This document shows, in pieces, positions 1 to 9,310 of a DNA stretch of 62,000 nucleotides. Both the position numbers and the translations under genes were made by a program. Source of the DNA: Mesostigma viride (lineage: Eukaryota > Streptophyta > Mesostigmatophyceae > Mesostigmatales > Mesostigmataceae); contig RPFO01000022.1 in assembly GCA_009746045.1 (NCBI GenBank), positions 4,258,202 through 4,320,201 of the forward strand, given 5' to 3'. The stretch's first letter is position 1, and each line of letters begins with the position of its first letter. The notes below the pieces were generated by a model. The model made no database searches and was not told the origin of the DNA. It saw nothing but the letters and a program-made list of their open reading frames with translations.

Positions 1-189
1 TGTTTCGTTTGTTTGTGTATGCTTTGCCCATGTTTGTTACAGTAATGGCATAATGTTGTGGATTGCTAGGTTCTCATCTATGATGGTTGTTCGTTTGTGT
101 ATGCTTTGCCCATGTTGTTACAGTAATGGCATGATTTTCTGGATTGCTCAACCATGAGGGTTGTTCGTTTGTGTATGTTTTGCGCGCAG
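1..189. repeat. Imperfect tandem repeat of about 75-82 bp in an intron
   Basis: The segment containing gtttgtgtatgctttgccc recurs at about 11, 93 and 168. The copies share a gttacagtaatggc stretch and a ggattgct stretch. The last copy runs into gcgcgcag, a good 3' splice site, so the repeat appears to fill the end of an intron of the gene that terminates at 407. Confidence 0.6.
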
Positions 190-407
190 ATCACAATGGA
201 TTGCACCATCTGCCGCAACAAGCGAAGCCCCCTTACTGGTTCCAAGATCTTATCCTACTCGATGCCAAGCAGGCTGGCGAAGGTATCCCAGTACGTACTT
301 TGAAACTTGATGCCGCAAAACAACTACAACTTCGTTTTAACCCTTTAGCCGTTTTGAGTGATATTTACAGCGGACATTACATTTCTGTTGCTACGGATGA
401 GAATTGA
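190..407 (+). CDS. Terminal exon of an unknown gene (upstream exons outside window)
   Basis: An open frame follows the acceptor gcgcgcag (ending at 189) and runs to TGA at 405-407. It gives about 72 residues beginning HNGLHHLPQQ and ending YISVATDEN. The exon completes a codon begun in a previous exon, and no acceptable ATG lies close upstream, so this is read as a last exon. There is no cysteine cluster, membrane segment or motif I recognise, and no function can be given. The composition (mixed hydrophobic and charged, not repetitive) looks protein-coding, unlike the flanks. It could instead be a chance open frame; the acceptor and clean stop favour an exon. Confidence 0.4.
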
Positions 408-880
408 GCTTTGTAATGCTAGCAGGTGTCACCAACCAAACTGTCCGCTATTTGTAGTGGGCATTTATTGTTAGAGCTTGCAGCTGGGTCCCTGCTCCTC
501 CACATGCAACCTTGGTGTTCATGAGCCCTTTACTAGCTTCCTTTATGTCAGGGGGTGCTATATTCATGAGCCCTTTACTAGCTTCCTTTATGTCAGGGGG
601 TGCTATATTTGGCACCCATAGGACATTGCAATGTGACCAATGACATGACCCCCAAGGTGGTGAATATATGTGTGTGCTTGTGTCCTATAATGGACCATAA
701 CTAACTATTAGGTTGGTTTGTGGACATTATCATGGAAAGTGACAATTGCCCGGTTTTTATAGCGGGCAGTTGGACACGGTTTTAAGGGTTGACCTAATAG
801 CTTTGTCAGATGTGTGTGCTGCACCGCACCGCTTGCTAACATATTCGGCGGATTTCTTCTTTGTCGTCTGCGTGTCACAG
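408..880. other. Intergenic or 3' UTR stretch with a 45-bp tandem duplication
   Basis: This follows the stop at 407. It contains a perfect tandem duplication of 45 bp (519-563 and 564-608, beginning tcatgagccc) and no convincing coding sequence. A cctataatgg stretch near 685 could be a core promoter for the gene downstream, but nothing else supports that. Confidence 0.45.
519..608. repeat. Perfect tandem duplication, 2 x 45 bp
   Basis: Both copies read from tcatgagccc to ggggtgctatat without a mismatch, so the duplication is young. Confidence 0.85.
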
Positions 881-1193
881 CGTGCTTGTACGCACAACCA
901 CCCGCGTTCCCCTCCGCCGGCGCCCCGCCGCCGGCGCCCCCACCGCCGGGCTCTCCGCCGCCACCGTTGTTGCCCCCTCCCGCCGCCGGCCCTTCCGCGC
1001 CGTCGGAAGCTGCAGCGGCAGCACAGCAAATGCCCCTCCCCCCGCACCATCGTCGGGGCAAGAGGCGCGCGGCGTTCATGCAGCAAAGGCGGCGAAGGAG
1101 CGGAGGAAATCGGCGGCTTCTGGGTCATCGGGTTCCGATGCCGCGACGGCAGCAACTGGAAAAGCAACCCACCACACACTGCCAGCTGTCCGG
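881..1193 (+). CDS. Probable exon 'A' of the unknown multi-exon gene: Pro-rich then Ala/Lys-rich
   Basis: The exon could begin after the acceptor gcgtgtcacag (ends 880); the true start is not certain. The first half reads as a proline-rich segment (APPPAPPPPGSPPPP). The second half reads in another frame as an Ala/Lys/Ser-rich segment (HAAKAAKERRKSAAS). The frames meet at a six-C run (1038-1043) and would join if one C were missing from the sequence. The exon ends in phase 0 at a cgg codon followed by gtaggtg, a good 5' splice site at 1194, which matches the phase-0 acceptor of the exon at 17203. Low-complexity, probably disordered. No family recognised. It could belong to a different transcript from the downstream exons, because the proposed intron is about 16 kb. 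Confidence 0.4.
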
Positions 1194-1231
1194 GTAGGTG
1201 TTACGCACAAGGATGTGATTTTCTTGCGCCA

Positions 1232-3256
1232 TCCTTGTCCTTGTCCTTGTCCTTGTCCTTGTCCTTGTCCTTTTCCTTGTCCTTGTCCTTGTCCTTGTCC
1301 TTGTCCTTGTCCTTGTCCTTGTCCTTGTCCTTGTCCTTGTCCTTGTCCTTGTCCTTGTCCTTGTCCTTGTCCTTGTCCTTGTCCTTGTCCTTGTCCTTGT
1401 CCTTGTCCTTGTCCTTGTCCTTGTCCTTGTCCTTGTCCTTGTCCTTGTCCTTGTCCTTGTCCTTGTCCTTGTCCTTGTCCTTGTCCTTGTCCTTGTCCTT
1501 GTCCTTGTCCTTGTCCTTGTCCTTGTCCTTGTCCTTGTCCTTGTCCTTGTCCTTGTCCTTGTCCTTGTCCTTGTCCTTGTCCTTGTCCTTGTCCTTGTCC
1601 TTGTCCTTGTGCCAGCACTTGTCCTTGTCCTTGTCCTTGTCCTTGTCCTTGTCCTTGTCCTTGTCCTTGTCCTTGTCCTTGTCCTTGTCCTTGTCCTTGT
1701 CCTTGTCCTTGTCCTTGTCCTTGTCCTTGTCCTTGTCCTTGTCCTTGTCCTTGTCCTTGTCCTTGTCCTTGTCCTTGTCCTTGTCCTTGTCCTTGTCCTT
1801 GTCCTTGTCCTTGTCCTTGTCCTTGTCCTTGTCCTTGTCCTTGTCCTTGTCCTTGTCCTTGTCCTTGTCCTTGTCCTTGTCCTTGTCCTTGTCCTTGTCC
1901 TTGTCCTTGTCCTTGTCCTTGTCCTTGTCCTTGTCCTGTCCTTGTCCTTGTCCTTGTCCTTGTCCTTGTCCTTGTCCTTGTCCTTGTCCTTGTGCCAGCA
2001 CCTTGTCCTTGTCCTTGTCCTTGTGCCAGCACCTTGTCCTTGTCCTTGTCCTTGCCCTTGTCCTTGTCCTTGTCCTTGTCCTTGTCCTTGTCCTTGTCCT
2101 CGTCCTCGTCCTCGTCCTTGTCCTTGTCCTTGTCCTTGTCCTTGTCCTTGTCCTTGTCCTTGTCCTTGCCCTTGTCCTTGTCCTTGTCCTTGTCCTTGTC
2201 CTTGTCCTTGTCCTTGTCCTTGTCCTTGCCCTTGTCCTTGTCCTTGTCCTTGTCCTTGTCCTTGTCCTTGTCCTTGTCCTTGTGCCAGCACCTTGTCCTT
2301 GTCCTTGTCCTTGTCCTTGTCCTTGTCCTTGTCCTTGTCCTTGTCCTTGTCCTTGTCCTTGTCCTTGTCCTTGTCCTTGTCCTTGTCCTTGTCCTTCCTT
2401 GTCCTTGTCCTTGTCCTTGTCCTTGTCCTTGTCCTTGTCCTCGTCCTCGTCCTCGTCCTTGTCCTTGTCCTTGTCCTTGTCCTTGTCCTTGTCCTTGTCC
2501 TTGTCCTTGTCCTTGTCCTTGTCCTTGTCCTTGTCATTGTCCTTGTCCTTGTCCTTGTCCTTGTCCTTGTCCTTGTCCTTGTCCTTGTCCTTGTCCTTGT
2601 CCTTGTCCTTGTCCTTGTCCTTGTCCTTGTCCTTGTCCTTGTCCTTGTCCTTGTCCTTGTCCTTGTCCTTGTCCTTGTCCTTGTCCTTGTCCTTGTCCTT
2701 GTCCTTGTCCTTGTCCTTGTCCTTGTCCTTGTCCTTGTCCTTGTCCTTGTCCTTGTCCTTGTCCTTGTCCTTGTCCTTGTGCCAGCACCTTTTCCTTGTC
2801 CTTGTCCTTGTGCCAGCACGTTGTCCTTGTCCTTGTCCTTGTCCTTGTCCTTGTCCTTGTCCTTGTCCTTGTCCTTGTCCTTGTCCTTGTCCTTGTCCTT
2901 GTCCTTGTCCTTGTCCTTGTCCTTGTCCTTGTCCTTGTCCTTGTCCTTGTCCTTGTCCTTGTCCTTGTCCTTGTCCTTGTCCTGTCCTTGTCCTTGTCCT
3001 TGTCCTTGTCCTTGTCCTTGTCCTTGTCCTTGTCCTTGTCCTTGTCCTTGTCCTTGTCCTTGTCCTTGTCCTTGTCCTTGTCCTTGTCCTTGTCCTTGTC
3101 CTTGTCCTTGTCCTTGTCCTTGTCCTTGTCCTTGTCCTTGTCCTTGTCCTTGTCCTTGTCCTTGTCCTTGTCCTTGTCCTTGTCCTTGTCCTTGTGCCAG
3201 CACGTTGTCCTTGTCCTTGTCCTTGTCCTTGTCCTTGTCCTTGTCCTTGTCCTTGT
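1232..3256. repeat. TCCTTG hexanucleotide array, left block
   Basis: More than 2 kb of (TCCTTG)n, starting directly after the minisatellite remnant gattttcttgcgcca. Variants are scattered: tcctcg triplets near 2098 and 2440, ttgcccttg near 2053, 2168 and 2228, and gtgccagcac boxes at about 1609, 1992, 2023, 2282, 2779, 2810 and 3195. Occasional 2-base slips (tcctgtcc) change phase. The block is cut at 3256 by an LTR retrotransposon with target duplication cttgt, so it was once contiguous with 6455-6863. Confidence 0.97.
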
Positions 3257-4083
3257 TGTCAAAATATTCTATAGAATGTGTTGACCAGATTCCTATTTAT
3301 ACTTCCAATCACCTATATATTTTGCAGGTGTCGGAGTAGAGTTCCGGTCTTATGAAGCTTCCTCTTGGTGAACAAAATGAGGCGATTTCAATGATATAAT
3401 TCGCGTCTTTATTGTCCCAATATCCCGGCTAGCGGCCCTTGTACAAGGCCAGCTGCCATGGCTGCTCAAGTAGTGCTTAACATTAAGGAGCAAAAGGTCA
3501 CAGCTATATGCTACGTTGCGCACAAGCACAAGTCACGAAACAAGCAATATCCGCCGTTAGATGTCTGGCGGCGCACTGCTGAACATCGGATGCATAGAGT
3601 ACATGCATAACAGGCATGCACAAGCTAAAGGACCAAGGTTGCAGCGCCGGCGCCACTATACTCTACCATGTGTATCTGATTTCTTTCTAGTGGCGCGGCT
3701 CATGCTGCTCGGCTCAACTTAGGTGTAAGAATTACAAGTGCAACGGCGCGGCGCGACGCCAGGACTAAACGCCACAATGGTACGCATGGGAAAAATGTCA
3801 AAGTACCCATGCGGTGCATCAAGACTCAGTAGAAGAAAAGTGGTACGACTGTCGGACGTCACAGCTAGTCCATCATATCGTCCGTATAACAAAGTAGAAA
3901 ATATTCCGTGCGGTTCAGTACAACAACATGCCCCAAGCCTAAACTATTAATTTAAGTGTGCCATAAATTAGGCGTACGATGGGTGCAATTAAGTAGCGAT
4001 GCAACCCAACCGTCGGCTAGAAAAATAATTGGTCACACTTAATTCAGCTAGCTATTCGGGCATAAGTGTCTATACCGCTGACA
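3257..4083 (-). repeat. 3' LTR of the gag-only element (827 bp)
   Basis: Same length and apparently the same sequence as 5628-6454, with TGTCA...TGACA ends. Next to it, inside the element, lies cacccccgtg, the complement of a polypurine tract on the minus strand. Confidence 0.92.
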
Positions 4084-4250
4084 CACCCCCGTGCCAGGAT
4101 AGCTCAGCACAACAGGTATACATGTAATACATGTCTCAGGTACAGTGGGTCCAGCTGGATTGTCCTGCGGTAAATCACCCCCGTGCTGTATACACAAACA
4201 TGTTGTTAAACAAGTCGTTTCCTGTAGCCACCCAGGTGGGGTATAATGAC

Positions 4251-5198
4251 TCAGAGAACGGTCGCCAGGTTGTCTCCTCCCGTGTCGCCGCTGGTGGTGT
4301 GGAACACAAAACCAGGTGGCAGAGTTTCTGCCTCCTGTGTGGCGTGTGCTCGCTCCTTGGGCCGTAGGGATGGGTTCTTTCGCCAGCACTCGTCCTCGAT
4401 GTGGCCGGGTCGCCGACAGAACTTGCAGCGCTTGCCCTTCTTCTCAGACTCAGCCCCTGTGGCGTAGGCTTGGCCTGGAGTTGTTGCAGCGGAGTCCTGC
4501 GGCTTGCTTGTGTTGGTGGTCTTGGCCCCAGGTCGAGGAATCTGATCGCTGGAAACCAGCATGTCGTAGATCTCCAGGAGCAGCTTGTGGATCTGCTCCA
4601 GGGTCATCCCCGGCAGGCGGCGGGCGGCCATGGCTGCACGGAACGCAGGCGGTAGTCCATTGATCATGCAATCGCGCCACTCGTTCCAGTCCATTGCCTC
4701 GCCCGCGTCCTCCAAGTCCTGCCGGAGGAACTTGCCACGTTGCCAGTACTGGTTGCAAGTCTCGCTCGACACTTGCAGGGAAATACGTTGGATCTCGCTC
4801 TTCTTGGCCAGTCGGTAGCTCTCGGTTTGGTAGGGCTGCCTCACCTCCGCCTGGAGTGCCTTAAACACGGAGCTGGCACGTCGGTCAGTAACCAATCGCG
4901 CCACGCGTGCCCCTCGGCCCTTCATAAGGCTGATGATGGGTGTGAGCAGCGTTTTCTCGGCAGAAATCACATCAGGGTCGTTCATGTCGGCTGTGCCGTC
5001 GATGACGTCCTTGACATTGTATGCCTCGCACCCGGTAAGTAGCATATCCTCGAACTCGCGCCAGGTGGCGTAGTCTTCAAAAGGATCGAAGCGCGTCATG
5101 CTGCGGAAGTATTTTACAACCTCCTTAGCGCCCTTCGTTCTTGGGAGCTCATCGCGTGAAGGTGGGGTATTGGACGCACCACCACTGCGTGTGTTCAT
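4251..5198 (-). CDS. gag: Gag polyprotein with CCHC zinc knuckle (Ty1/copia-like), gag-only element
   Basis: A 315-residue frame reading leftward from an ATG (complement of 5196-5198; MNTRSGGASN) to a stop at 4251. The body is helical and charged, as expected of a capsid domain, with several W/Y positions (ATWREFEDML, CNQYWQRGKF, WNEWRDCMI). Near the C-terminus comes CKFCRRPGHIEDEC, a textbook CX2CX4HX4C zinc knuckle that binds RNA in retroelement Gag proteins. The frame stays open upstream to 5348 without an ATG. No protease or pol follows before the 3' LTR at 4083, so the protein would package RNA but could not by itself drive reverse transcription or integration. The knuckle is diagnostic of Gag; the copia assignment rests on Gag appearance and the tRNA-Met-like PBS, and is less certain. 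Confidence 0.88.
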   Translation of the reverse strand: MNTRSGGASNTPPSRDELPRTKGAKEVVKYFRSMTRFDPFEDYATWREFEDMLLTGCEAYNVKDVIDGTADMNDPDVISAEKTLLTPIISLMKGRGARVARLVTDRRASSVFKALQAEVRQPYQTESYRLAKKSEIQRISLQVSSETCNQYWQRGKFLRQDLEDAGEAMDWNEWRDCMINGLPPAFRAAMAARRLPGMTLEQIHKLLLEIYDMLVSSDQIPRPGAKTTNTSKPQDSAATTPGQAYATGAESEKKGKRCKFCRRPGHIEDECWRKNPSLRPKERAHATQEAETLPPGFVFHTTSGDTGGDNLATVL

Positions 5199-5278
5199 GA
5201 TGTACAAGAGGTAAAACAGGCGCTCCTCGCGCGGAAAGAAAGACTCGCAGCGGTGAAATAAAATGCGCCTTGGAAAGC

Positions 5279-5515
5279 TCACTCGAAAACAATGCCCTTT
5301 TCTTCCTTTAGATGCTTCAAATAGCTCAGTAACAAAGTGTTTAGCCACAGATAATCAATTGGGCAATCTGGATTGTTTTCTCTGATGCCCTTTATGATCT
5401 CTTCTATCCACTGCTGCGCCTTAGCAGGGTTGATAAACGCTGATATTTTCCGCCCCTGAAATTCAATAGTTACTGTGGCAAAATCTGGCTGATCAGGCCC
5501 TTCCTCTGTGCTCAT
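5279..5515 (-). CDS. Small ORF upstream of gag in the gag-only element
   Basis: A 78-residue frame with an ATG (complement of 5513-5515) and a stop at 5279, located between the 5' LTR and gag. It starts MSTEEGPDQP and carries the acidic/amphipathic stretch WIEEIIKGIREN. No domain recognised. It could be translated, could act as an upstream ORF affecting gag translation, or could be a remnant of a longer Gag N-terminus, since its stop lies only 80 bp before the gag ATG. Confidence 0.4.
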   Translation of the reverse strand: MSTEEGPDQPDFATVTIEFQGRKISAFINPAKAQQWIEEIIKGIRENNPDCPIDYLWLNTLLLSYLKHLKEEKGIVFE

Positions 5516-5615
5516 CAGTACCCTTGCAAAAGTAGGCTGGAAAACTGGGCGTTTTTCTCCTTATAGGCGCTTCTTGTAGACGTTTCGTAGCTTGTGAAGG
5601 CGATTCGGAACTTGG

Positions 5616-5627
5616 CTTACGATACCA
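5616..5627 (-). promoter_or_regulatory. Primer-binding-site-like sequence of the gag-only element
   Basis: Minus-strand sequence immediately inside the 5' LTR is TGGTATCGTAAG. Its first seven bases equal the start of the initiator tRNA-Met PBS common in plant copia elements. It fixes the element's orientation. Confidence 0.65.
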
Positions 5628-6454
5628 TGTCAAAATATTCTATAGAATGTGTTGACCAGATTCCTATTTATACTTCCAATCACCTATATATTTTGCAGGT
5701 GTCGGAGTAGAGTTCCGGTCTTATGAAGCTTCCTCTTGGTGAACAAAATGAGGCGATTTCAATGATATAATTCGCGTCTTTATTGTCCCAATATCCCGGC
5801 TAGCGGCCCTTGTACAAGGCCAGCTGCCATGGCTGCTCAAGTAGTGCTTAACATTAAGGAGCAAAAGGTCACAGCTATATGCTACGTTGCGCACAAGCAC
5901 AAGTCACGAAACAAGCAATATCCGCCGTTAGATGTCTGGCGGCGCACTGCTGAACATCGGATGCATAGAGTACATGCATAACAGGCATGCACAAGCTAAA
6001 GGACCAAGGTTGCAGCGCCGGCGCCACTATACTCTACCATGTGTATCTGATTTCTTTCTAGTGGCGCGGCTCATGCTGCTCGGCTCAACTTAGGTGTAAG
6101 AATTACAAGTGCAACGGCGCGGCGCGACGCCAGGACTAAACGCCACAATGGTACGCATGGGAAAAATGTCAAAGTACCCATGCGGTGCATCAAGACTCAG
6201 TAGAAGAAAAGTGGTACGACTGTCGGACGTCACAGCTAGTCCATCATATCGTCCGTATAACAAAGTAGAAAATATTCCGTGCGGTTCAGTACAACAACAT
6301 GCCCCAAGCCTAAACTATTAATTTAAGTGTGCCATAAATTAGGCGTACGATGGGTGCAATTAAGTAGCGATGCAACCCAACCGTCGGCTAGAAAAATAAT
6401 TGGTCACACTTAATTCAGCTAGCTATTCGGGCATAAGTGTCTATACCGCTGACA
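5628..6454 (-). repeat. 5' LTR of the gag-only element (827 bp)
   Basis: Pairs with 3257-4083 and ends TGACA followed by the target duplication cttgt. It should contain the promoter for leftward transcription; I could not place a TATA box confidently. Confidence 0.92.
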
Positions 6455-6863
6455 CTTGTCCTTGTCCTTGTCCTTGTCCTTGTCCTTGTCCTTATCCTCG
6501 TCCTTGTCCTCGTCCTTGTCCTTGTCCTTGTCCTTGTCCTTGTCCTTGTCCTTGTCCTTGTCCTTGTCCTTGTGCCAGCACGTTGTCCTTGTCCTTGTCC
6601 TTGTCCTTGTCCTTGTCCTTGTCCTTGTCCTTGTCCTTGTCCTTGTCCTTGTCCTTGTCCTTGTCCTTGTCCTTGTCCTTGTCCTTGTCATTGTCCTCGT
6701 CCTTGTCCTCGTCCTTGTCCTTGTCCTTGTCCTTGTCCTTGTCCTTGTCCTTGTCCTTGTCCTTGTCCTTGTCCTTGTCCTTGTCCTTGTGCCAGCACGT
6801 TGTCCTTGTCCTTGTCCTTGTCCTTGTCCTTGTCCTTGTCCTCGTCCTCGTCCTCGTCCTTGT
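6455..6863. repeat. TCCTTG array fragment between the two LTR elements
   Basis: A 409-bp island of (TCCTTG)n. Its order of variants (cttatcctcg, gtgccagcacg, ttgtcattgtcctcg, gtgccagcacg, triple tcctcg) repeats at about 10460-10900 in the main array, showing a higher-order duplicated unit. Confidence 0.95.
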
Positions 6864-7504
6864 TGTCAGGGGTGAAGTTCACCCTGTGTGCCCAACTGCC
6901 TGCCGTTAATATATTTCATATAGGCCATCCATTGTAAACGGAGGTATTAGGGTTGCGTCCCTAATAATCGCACCCGCCTGCCGTATTTGTGGCCATAATT
7001 AATATCGGCAAAGTATTATGCAGTGTTGGGACAGTGAGCACGTGTCATGTTACGGCTCATGATTTGGTCACGGAGTGACTAAGATATTAGTGCCGAAGCT
7101 ACGAGAACCGGCACATTATATCAAGACTTGTACGTTCAGGGTCCTACGACCTATAGCTAGCGTACTATTCAGTCGTACTACTCGACTAGAGAGTGTTAAC
7201 GGAATCTGGCTTGCGTAACGCATTCTCAGCACGTTTCAGATAAGCTACGCAATCTTTGTGCCAGCCTGTCGAGCACTCACACTTTGTGCACCTTTGTGCA
7301 TAAGAGGAAGACGCAACCTACGTTGCACTTACCTAAGGTCTGAGCCATGAGGTATGGCTGACGCTTATGGTCCCCACCCGGGAGCCACATCATGGTTTTG
7401 GTGGACAAACGGTGGTAGTCCGGGATTTAATATGCAATGATAATAAAGCGTAATCTTTAATTGTCACTATCGTTTTCGACCTACAAGTCTCAATATTTCT
7501 GACA
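6864..7504 (+). repeat. 5' LTR of the TRIM-like element (641 bp)
   Basis: Equal in length and apparently in sequence to 8366-9006. Confidence 0.92.
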
Positions 7505-8365
7505 CAAAACCATTACAGAAAAACCTTAGGGTTAAGATGAAGAACGTGACATGCTACGAATTAGCGAGATACGCAAGTAACGTCATGGAATATTACCCGG
7601 AAGTTCGCGGCATTGTTGTTGGCAAGCCGCACACTCGGCCTGGAAGAGGCCAGTCGGCCGCGGCCTACAGAGCCGCTGGGCCATATATTTCCTGATTCCA
7701 GCAAAAGCACCAGATTTCGTGAGTGCAGCTGCGGCAGACATGCCGATTGAAGGCTGGCGCTACAGAAGATCCAAGTTCAATCCATGCCAGGAGCGAACGT
7801 GAGCCGAAAATGAGCTTTGTGGTTATCTTTTTTGGGTGCGGTTGGAAGGCGCTGTTTCGCTCGAGTTTTAAGTGCTCGATCTTTATGCGAATTGAGCCGG
7901 CGGCATCGGGGATCCCGTAGCCGAGAAGCCAGCGCTGTCTATGGAAATGAAGAGGTCGGAATTTTTTGATTCCGATGCCCTTTTTGGTTATTGCTTATCC
8001 TTTTGAAAGCATGGGGGGGGGCGCATTGTGCCCCGCGTTGGCATGCTTGTGCATGTCTTAATTCTCCTTTATGTTCATGCCCAATGGGTACATTGGTTCA
8101 TCGTGATCAAGCTTCCTGGGTAAGGGGAATGTGCTGGTTATTATACCTAGCAAGTCCTACCAACTACCCAACAAGGGGGCATTTTGATACCATTGGATTT
8201 ACCAGAGCGTGTACCGGCTTAAGTTGAACAAGGGGTGTGTGAGAGCCAGTTTATACCTGGCTGCCCCACCCAGCTTTTTAGGCTCTTGCCTGAATTGAGC
8301 GGGGAGAAACTGTTGGCCCTATTGTACCTGCATAGTGTCTTCACTTTAGGCATTGTGCAAGGGGG
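7505..8365 (+). other. Interior of the TRIM-like element, no coding sequence
   Basis: Only short open frames occur (longest under 80 codons) and none has a recognisable motif. The interior ends with a polypurine tract at about 8357-8365. Confidence 0.7.
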
Positions 8366-9006
8366 TGTCAGGGGTGAAGTTCACCCTGTGTGCCCAACTG
8401 CCTGCCGTTAATATATTTCATATAGGCCATCCATTGTAAACGGAGGTATTAGGGTTGCGTCCCTAATAATCGCACCCGCCTGCCGTATTTGTGGCCATAA
8501 TTAATATCGGCAAAGTATTATGCAGTGTTGGGACAGTGAGCACGTGTCATGTTACGGCTCATGATTTGGTCACGGAGTGACTAAGATATTAGTGCCGAAG
8601 CTACGAGAACCGGCACATTATATCAAGACTTGTACGTTCAGGGTCCTACGACCTATAGCTAGCGTACTATTCAGTCGTACTACTCGACTAGAGAGTGTTA
8701 ACGGAATCTGGCTTGCGTAACGCATTCTCAGCACGTTTCAGATAAGCTACGCAATCTTTGTGCCAGCCTGTCGAGCACTCACACTTTGTGCACCTTTGTG
8801 CATAAGAGGAAGACGCAACCTACGTTGCACTTACCTAAGGTCTGAGCCATGAGGTATGGCTGACGCTTATGGTCCCCACCCGGGAGCCACATCATGGTTT
8901 TGGTGGACAAACGGTGGTAGTCCGGGATTTAATATGCAATGATAATAAAGCGTAATCTTTAATTGTCACTATCGTTTTCGACCTACAAGTCTCAATATTT
9001 CTGACA
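8366..9006 (+). repeat. 3' LTR of the TRIM-like element (641 bp)
   Basis: Second copy of 6864-7504, followed directly by cttgt and the main hexanucleotide array. Confidence 0.92.
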
Positions 9007-9279
9007 CTTGTCCTTGTCCTTGTCCTTGTCCTTGTCCTTGTCCTTGTCCTTGTCCTTGTCCTTGCCCTTGTCCTTGTCCTTGTCCTTGTCCTTGTCCTTG
9101 TCCTTGTCCTTGTCCTTGTCCTTGTCCTTGTCCTCGTCCTCGTCCTCGTCCTTGTCCTTGTCCTTGTCCTTGTCCTTGTCCTTGTCCTTGTCCTTGCCCT
9201 TGTCCTTGTCCTTGTCCTTGTCCTTGTCCTTGTCCTTGTCCTCGTCCTCGTCCTCGTCCTTGTCCTTGTCCTTGTCCTT

Positions 9280-9310
<31 letters not shown>

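Larger units (their letters stand above)
3257..6454 (-). mobile_element. Non-autonomous LTR retrotransposon with gag only (TR-GAG-like), minus strand
   Basis: Two 827-bp LTRs (3257-4083, 5628-6454) begin TGTCA and end TGACA, and are flanked by the 5-bp target duplication cttgt (3252-3256 and 6455-6459). On the minus strand the 5' LTR is followed directly by TGGTATCGTAAG, a primer-binding-site-like sequence, and the 3' LTR is preceded by a G-rich tract, so transcription runs leftward. The 1.54-kb interior codes for a short ORF and a Gag with a zinc knuckle. There is no protease, integrase or reverse transcriptase. This matches the class of gag-only terminal-repeat elements moved by enzymes supplied in trans. 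The intact structure and near-identical LTRs indicate a recent insertion. Confidence 0.9.
6864..9006 (+). mobile_element. Short non-autonomous LTR retrotransposon (TRIM-like), plus strand
   Basis: Two 641-bp LTRs (6864-7504, 8366-9006), TGTCA...TGACA, flanked by the target duplication cttgt (6859-6863 and 9007-9011). The 861-bp interior encodes nothing recognisable. A purine tract (gcaaggggg) abuts the right LTR, giving plus orientation; the expected PBS just inside the left LTR is not of the TGG type (caaaaccattac). At 2.14 kb with no ORF it fits terminal-repeat elements in miniature, somewhat on the large side. It must depend on another element for all enzymes. Confidence 0.9.

Noticed and set aside
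3738-3950. 70-codon frame present at 3738 and 6109
   Set aside because: It lies in both LTRs of the gag-only element; no supporting features.
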